Shown piece after piece: positions 7,190 to 10,913 of a stretch of 10,913 bases of DNA (its first letter is position 1; the number at the start of each line of letters is the position of its first letter). A model generated the notes under the pieces. That model was not told the origin of the DNA, did not search any database, and saw only the letters and a list, made by a program, of their open reading frames with translations. Position numbers and translations under genes: made by a program. Source of the stretch: JANPCX01 sp046094425 (GTDB taxonomy: Bacteria; Pseudomonadota; Gammaproteobacteria; Burkholderiales; Burkholderiaceae_C); assembly GCA_046094425.1 (NCBI GenBank), contig JBJTHI010000256.1, forward strand, positions 1-10,913, read 5' to 3'.

Positions 7190-7699
7190 ATGAGCACGAC
7201 CACTTTGCTTCAATCTCTTTTTAGGTACAAGGCCTGGGCCAATGAAGAGTTGTTTGTCGAGCTTGCCAAGCTGGACGCCGACACCCACGCCACCGAGCGT
7301 CACACGGCCATTCGGTTGATGAACCACATCTACGTGGTGGATCGTATTTTTGGGGGCCACTTGTCGGGTGTGGCCCACGGCTACAGTGCGACGAACACGG
7401 CGGACACGCCAACGCTCGAGGCGCTGCGTGAAGCGGTGGCGGCGACCGATGGCTGGTATGTGCAATACGTGACAGCGCTCGACCCGCAGCAGCTGTCCCA
7501 GCGCTTGCCCTTTGTCTTCACCGACGGGGCCAACGGCACCATGTCGCGCGAAGAAATGTTGATTCATGTGAACACCCATGGCGCTTACCACCGGGGCGCG
7601 GTGGGCCGCATCATGGCGCAGGTGACGCTGCCGCCGCCGCGTGATTTGTTGACTCGCTACTTGCACGGGGCTGAACCTGACAGGCGAGTTCATGTTTGA
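7190..7699 (+). CDS. DinB-family four-helix metal-binding protein
   Basis: A 169-residue protein with the DinB/YfiT architecture. The first helix (LLQSLFRYKAWANEELF, residues 6-22) is typical, as is the three-histidine metal site: H46 in LMNHIYVVDRIF, and H130 and H134 in NTHGAYHRGAVGRIM (the H-x3-H pair). Relatives include divalent-metal-dependent thiol transferases (bacillithiol, mycothiol) and DNA-damage-induced proteins; in Gram-negative bacteria the substrate is usually unknown. It has no relation to DNA polymerase IV, which shares the name. The start is ATG 7190, because residues read upstream in frame (to 7076) have no family match and overlap the cupin gene. The nearest Shine-Dalgarno-like site (AGGAAG, 7164-7169) is 20 bases away and fits a five-codon ORF that ends on this start. 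Confidence 0.87.
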   Translation: MSTTTLLQSLFRYKAWANEELFVELAKLDADTHATERHTAIRLMNHIYVVDRIFGGHLSGVAHGYSATNTADTPTLEALREAVAATDGWYVQYVTALDPQQLSQRLPFVFTDGANGTMSREEMLIHVNTHGAYHRGAVGRIMAQVTLPPPRDLLTRYLHGAEPDRRVHV

Positions 7700-7753
7700 A
7701 GCGGTGCGCCAGCCAACGCACCTCTCTCTCCACTTTGATGCCCCGAACCAACC

Positions 7754-8131
7754 ATGCCGAACCACCTGAGCCCCGAAACCGTCGTCCAGTGTCAACTGGA
7801 TGCCTACAACGCCAAAGACCTGGATGCCTGGCTGGCCACCTATGCACAAGACGCCAAACAGTTCGCCCTGGGCGGCGAGCTGTTGGCGCATGGTCATGCG
7901 GCCATTCGTGCACGCACGGCGCCGCGTTTCACCGAACCCAATCTCTTCGCTAAGTTACTCAGCCGCACGGTGATTGGCAACGTGGTGATCGACCACGAAG
8001 AAGTCACCCGTACCTTTCCCGAAGGCAAGGGCCATGTGGAACTGGTTTGTATTTACCAAGTTGCCAACGGACAAATCCAAAGCGCCACGTTCAGCATGGG
8101 GCCACCGGTGTTGGCTGGCCCCGCCGCTTAA
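7754..8131 (+). CDS. NTF2/SnoaL-like (steroid delta-isomerase-like) small protein
   Basis: A 125-residue protein of the NTF2-like cone-fold superfamily, normal length for SnoaL-like single-domain members. The first helices (VVQCQLDAYNAKDLDAWLATYAQDA, residues 10-34) carry the usual Q-x4-YN-x2-D pattern, followed by GHAAIRARTAPRF (47-59), VVIDHEEVTRTFPEGKG (77-93) and the closing beta strands VELVCIYQVANGQIQSATF (95-113). Members can be isomerases, dehydratases, hydrolases or simple binding proteins; D80-H81 lies in the pocket strand but function cannot be assigned. The start is ATG 7754, 54 bases after the DinB gene. The stop lies only five bases from the stop of the convergent LysR gene, so the two transcripts probably overlap at their 3' ends; no terminator hairpin fits between them. 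Confidence 0.83.
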   Translation: MPNHLSPETVVQCQLDAYNAKDLDAWLATYAQDAKQFALGGELLAHGHAAIRARTAPRFTEPNLFAKLLSRTVIGNVVIDHEEVTRTFPEGKGHVELVCIYQVANGQIQSATFSMGPPVLAGPAA

Positions 8132-8136
8132 CCAAC

Positions 8137-9051
8137 CTAGGCGACCAAACCCAACACATCCTCTTCAGGCCGCTGCAGCAACTGCTTGAGCAGGGGCGGC
8201 TCGAAGTGGCGTTTGACGGTGATGGCGTAAAAGCTCTCGAACAACTCCGGCACCACGCAGTACTCGGCGAGTTTGCCGCTTTTGAGTTCATCTTGCACCA
8301 CCACGGTGGGCATGAGGGCGATGCTGCCTGCGCTGCGTGCGCTGTCGCGCGCCAAGAGGCGCAGCATGGCCATGTCGTCCACCTCGGCCAAGATGCTGTA
8401 GTGCAGGCTGGCTTGTTCACACAGTTGGTCAAAGCTGCTGCGAATGTCGCTGTCACGGCTGGGCAAAAGCAGGGGTTGTTGGCCCAGGTCACGCGGCCAG
8501 CGAAAGGCTTTGCCGGCAGGGCGTGGTTTGCCCACCAAACTCACGGGCTGGCGGGCAATGCGGCGGCAGCGCCAGGGGTTGCTGGAGTCGCTGTGGACGC
8601 GGCGGTTAGACAGCACCAAGTCCAGTTTGTGTACGGCCAAGCGCGAGAGCAAATCGTCCAAGCTGCCCGATTGCAGCAGCAGTTCCACGTCACCTTGCCC
8701 GAGCAAAGGGCGCACAAAGTTCTCTTGGAAATTGCGCGACAAGGTGGCAACCGCACCGATGCGCAGCACCTGTTTGCTGCGCTGCTGCCCGCCTTGCAGC
8801 AAGGCCATCAATTCTTGCCCGGTGTTGAAGATGGTCTCGGCATAGTTCATTGCCAAATGCCCGGCTTCGGTGAGCACCAGGGTGCGGCCTTGGCGCAAAA
8901 AAAGCACCTGGCCGAGCTGGTCTTCCAGTTGTTTGATCTGGGTTGAAAGCGCTGACTGCGATACATGCAGCGCATTCGCCGCCCGCGTGAGATTGCCCTC
9001 TTTGGCCACGGCCCAAAAGTAATGCAAATGGTGGAAGTTGAGCCTATGCAT
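8137..9051 (-). CDS. LysR-family transcriptional regulator, divergent from dabB
   Basis: A 304-residue protein. The N-terminal winged helix-turn-helix occupies residues 4-63 (FHHLHYFWAVAKEGNLTRAA, then VSQSALSTQIKQLE at 30-43, the recognition helix region). The rest is the periplasmic-binding-protein-like effector domain, with the conserved LRIGAV start near residue 95. The N-terminal sequence is of the NhaR-like subgroup. LysR regulators generally bind the region between themselves and a divergent target, sensing a small ligand. Here the target would be dabB/dabA, and LysR genes beside inorganic-carbon uptake or carbon-fixation operons are well known. The ligand is not known. ATG 9051 is the only start that includes the full first helix. 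The leader is AT-rich and lacks a clear Shine-Dalgarno site. Regulation of dab by this gene is inferred from orientation. Confidence 0.93.
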   Translation of the reverse strand: MHRLNFHHLHYFWAVAKEGNLTRAANALHVSQSALSTQIKQLEDQLGQVLFLRQGRTLVLTEAGHLAMNYAETIFNTGQELMALLQGGQQRSKQVLRIGAVATLSRNFQENFVRPLLGQGDVELLLQSGSLDDLLSRLAVHKLDLVLSNRRVHSDSSNPWRCRRIARQPVSLVGKPRPAGKAFRWPRDLGQQPLLLPSRDSDIRSSFDQLCEQASLHYSILAEVDDMAMLRLLARDSARSAGSIALMPTVVVQDELKSGKLAEYCVVPELFESFYAITVKRHFEPPLLKQLLQRPEEDVLGLVA

Positions 9052-9070
9052 ACATAAAAAAGAACGTTAA

Positions 9071-9105
9071 CTCACAAACTATGAATTTTACAGAATTGTT
9101 GTGAG
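9071..9105. promoter_or_regulatory. Inverted repeat in the lysR-dabB intergenic region, candidate operator
   Basis: CTCACAA (9071-9077) and TTGTGAG (9099-9105) are perfect 7-base inverted arms separated by 21 bases, in the 119-base gap between the divergent start codons. The interior contains AATT-N6-AATT (9084-9097), and the adjoining AACGTTAAC (9063-9071) holds two overlapping 6-base palindromes. LysR proteins bind paired dyad sites in divergent promoters, so this is the most likely binding place. I could not assign a classical T-N11-A box or the -35 and -10 boxes with confidence. Confidence 0.4.
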
Positions 9106-9170
9106 GCGGCACAGTCACGGCAAAACCACTTGTAGCGAGCGCTGCCTTGAACTTCGCAACGATTTCCTGG

Positions 9171-10805
9171 ATGCATGAATCCGCCTTTCAAAGCGCTTTG
9201 TTGTGCGCTCCCTTTGTGTTGTATGGGCTGGCCGCTTTGCTCGCCAGCCTGCTGCCCGGTTGGGCTTGGCGTCTGGCACATGGGGCCAGCGTTGCTGTTC
9301 TGCTGGTGGCCGGCTGCGCATTGCTGCTGGTGGCTTGGGGCGCAGGAGGGACGCTGCCGGGATGGTCTGTTCTGCATTGGGGCGGCTGGGGCGAGTTGCG
9401 TTTGAGTTTTCGGCTGGACGCCATCACCAGCAGCGTGCTGCTCCTGGTGGCGTTTTTGGGTTGGGTGATTGTTCGTTACTCGCAGACCTACCTCGAAGGT
9501 GAGCCGCAGCAAACCCGTTATGTGCGCGGCCTGATGCTGACGCTGGCGGCGGTGAGCGGGGTGGTTTTGAGCAACAACTTGGCCTTCTTGGTGCTGGCTT
9601 GGATGGCCACCAGCTTGGCCTTGAATAGTTTGCTCACCTTCTACCCCGAGCGACCCCAGGCCCTGCTGGTGGCGCACAAAAAAGCCCTGGCCAGCCGCTT
9701 GGCCGAAGCCTGCTTGCTGGTGGCGGTGGCTTTGGTGGGCAGCAGCACAGGCAGCTTGGAGATGGACCACTTGCAGCAGCATGTGATGGTCTTGCAGCAA
9801 GGAGATGCGGGCTTGCCCATGGCCTTGCACGCCGCTGCCGTGTTGTTTGCGGTGGCGGCCATCCTCAAATGTGCACAACTGCCTGTGCATGGGTGGTTGA
9901 TACAGGTGATGGAAGCACCCACCCCGGTGTCCGCCTTGCTGCATGCTGGGGTGGTGAACCTGGGCGGTTTGGTGCTCATCCGCCTGGGCAGCGTGGTGGC
10001 TGAAGTGCCTGCTGCGCAAACCCTGCTGGTGGTGATGGGTACCACGACGGCGGTGGTGGCGGCCTTGGTGATGATGACGCGCATCAGTGTGAAAGTGATG
10101 CTGGCCTGGTCTACCTGCGCGCAAATGGGTTTCATGTTGATGCAATGCGGCTTGGGGGCCTACAGCCTGGCGCTGTTGCACCTGCAGGCGCATTCGCTCT
10201 ACAAAGCCCATGCCTTTTTGGCCGCTGGTGGCGCGGTGGAACAAGCCCGCTTGCAGCGTTTGACGCCAGCGCGCGCCGCGCCCAGTGTCGGCGCAACGGC
10301 CTTGGCGGTGTGTGTCTCGGTGGCCGTGGTGTTACTCGCCGCCGGGCTTTGGAACAGCGCGCTTGCACCCCTCACGGGTGCCATCACGGTAAGCACCGTC
10401 AATGCCACAACGGTGGTGCTCACCGGCATCTTGTGCTTGGCCTTGACGCCCTGGTTCAGTGTGCGGGCGATGCGTTTGAGCGGCGCGGCGGTGCCGGTGT
10501 GCGGCGCTTTGACCTTGCTGATGGCGCTCCTGTATTTCGCACTGGGCGGTGCTTTAAATGGGTGGATGGGTGGGCCGCCAGTGGCCGCGCCCAGCCCCAT
10601 CTTGTTGATGTGGGTGGCGGCGAGTTTTGTGCTCTTGTTCCTGTTGCAAAGCGTCATCCGTGCCCAGCCTCAAGGAGTGTTTGCGCAAAAACTCTACCCC
10701 TGGTTTTTCGCTGGGCTGCACCTGGATGAATGGTTCACCCGCTTGACCTTCCGTGTCTGGCCCTTGCGCCTGGTGTGGTGTCCCGCAGATAACTGCCCAA
10801 AATGA
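9171..10805 (+). CDS. dabB: Inorganic-carbon transporter subunit DabB (NuoL/MrpA-like membrane protein)
   Basis: A 544-residue multi-pass membrane protein of the proton-translocating NuoL/MrpA group. The core signature ILKCAQLPVHGWL followed by EAPTPVSALLHAGVVNLGG (residues 231-266, including K233, H240, E248 and H258) matches the antiporter-like subunits of complex I. Further buried charges include K308 and the H341/K345/H347 cluster. The glutamate that follows Trp in the NuoL motif WEGVGL appears as Met here (WMATSL, 144-149). The divergent LysR gene and the following frame point to DabB rather than a respiratory subunit. DabB couples ion motive force to DabA, which hydrates CO2 to trapped bicarbonate. 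The C-terminus LDEWFTRLTFRVWP (518-531) fits the family. ATG 9171 is used; an in-frame TTG at 9147 would add eight residues, and neither has a good ribosome site. The stop overlaps the next ATG by four bases. Confidence 0.86.
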   Translation: MHESAFQSALLCAPFVLYGLAALLASLLPGWAWRLAHGASVAVLLVAGCALLLVAWGAGGTLPGWSVLHWGGWGELRLSFRLDAITSSVLLLVAFLGWVIVRYSQTYLEGEPQQTRYVRGLMLTLAAVSGVVLSNNLAFLVLAWMATSLALNSLLTFYPERPQALLVAHKKALASRLAEACLLVAVALVGSSTGSLEMDHLQQHVMVLQQGDAGLPMALHAAAVLFAVAAILKCAQLPVHGWLIQVMEAPTPVSALLHAGVVNLGGLVLIRLGSVVAEVPAAQTLLVVMGTTTAVVAALVMMTRISVKVMLAWSTCAQMGFMLMQCGLGAYSLALLHLQAHSLYKAHAFLAAGGAVEQARLQRLTPARAAPSVGATALAVCVSVAVVLLAAGLWNSALAPLTGAITVSTVNATTVVLTGILCLALTPWFSVRAMRLSGAAVPVCGALTLLMALLYFALGGALNGWMGGPPVAAPSPILLMWVAASFVLLFLLQSVIRAQPQGVFAQKLYPWFFAGLHLDEWFTRLTFRVWPLRLVWCPADNCPK

Positions 10806-10913
10806 AATTGGTGGGTTTCGAGTTGTGGCAAGGCGCAAACCACAGCGATACCGCTTGGTATCGCGCGGATTCGCAACGCGGCCACAGCTTGAAAGACACG
10901 ATTTCATGGGCAG
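10802..10913 (+). CDS. dabA: Probable DabA (DUF2309, carbonic-anhydrase-like subunit), N-terminus only
   Basis: The frame opens at ATG 10802, overlapping the dabB stop (ATGA), and stays open to the window edge: 37 full codons. The visible residues end in HSLKDTISWA, which resembles the entry into the first conserved helix of DabA/DUF2309 proteins (a helix followed by a WPL-x-xF-x-A-x-NP segment that would lie just beyond the edge). DabA carries the zinc site and acts with DabB as a one-way CO2-to-bicarbonate machine. No Shine-Dalgarno site precedes the ATG, so translation is probably coupled to dabB. The catalytic part is not visible; the identification rests mainly on the dabB neighbour and on this short end, with the overlapping start as extra support. 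Confidence 0.65.
   Translation, partial: MKLVGFELWQGANHSDTAWYRADSQRGHSLKDTISWA

Noticed and set aside
9072..10244. Minus-strand open frame (390 codons) opposite dabB
   Set aside because: Gln/His-rich translation typical of an antisense shadow of a Leu/Val/Ala-rich membrane protein.
10759..10805. Possible frameshift at the end of dabB, because the last residues (VWCPADNCPK) look unlike the family
   Set aside because: The stop forms a four-base overlap with the next start, an intact coupled arrangement, and C-terminal tails vary.

Overview
The window is about 60 % G+C and tightly packed. Its gene families and gene order (proteobacterial pyruvate carboxylase, a K+ channel with a C-terminal zinc ribbon, YggU-type protein, gamma-glutamylcyclotransferase, cupin, DinB, NTF2-like, LysR, DabB/DabA) look like a betaproteobacterial chromosome, probably Burkholderiales/Comamonadaceae. 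The taxon is inferred from protein style and was not tested.

Region 1 (1-1333) is accessory DNA. It holds the C-terminal end of an IS5-family transposase running in from the left edge, a small unrecognised membrane protein (294-713), and a BrnT-type toxin gene (781-1056) overlapping a small antitoxin-like gene (1028-1291). Between the membrane protein and the toxin lies a 57-base element with the layout of an integron attC recombination site. This part is visibly less GC-rich than the rest: the first 60 bases of the toxin gene have 26 G/C.

Region 2 (1334-4849, minus strand) is one large intact gene for biotin-dependent pyruvate carboxylase, with all catalytic landmarks. It converges on the antitoxin-like gene and diverges from region 3.

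Region 3 (5026-8131, plus strand) is a co-directional run of six genes: voltage-gated-type K+ channel, YggU/DUF167 protein, gamma-glutamylcyclotransferase-like protein, cupin, DinB-family protein and NTF2/SnoaL-like protein. The first three are fused or overlapping in operon style; the others have gaps of 43-67 bases. No common pathway is evident.

Region 4 (8137-10913) is a LysR-family regulator gene divergent from dabB, which overlaps the start of a reading frame that fits dabA and runs off the right edge. DabB and DabA form an energy-coupled inorganic-carbon (CO2/bicarbonate) accumulation complex. A 7-base inverted repeat in the divergent intergenic region is a candidate operator. Pyruvate carboxylase, four kilobases away, consumes bicarbonate, so the window may link bicarbonate supply to anaplerotic carbon fixation. 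That link is inference. No tRNA, rRNA, CRISPR array or complete insertion sequence was seen, and no stretch over 300 bases lacks a gene.
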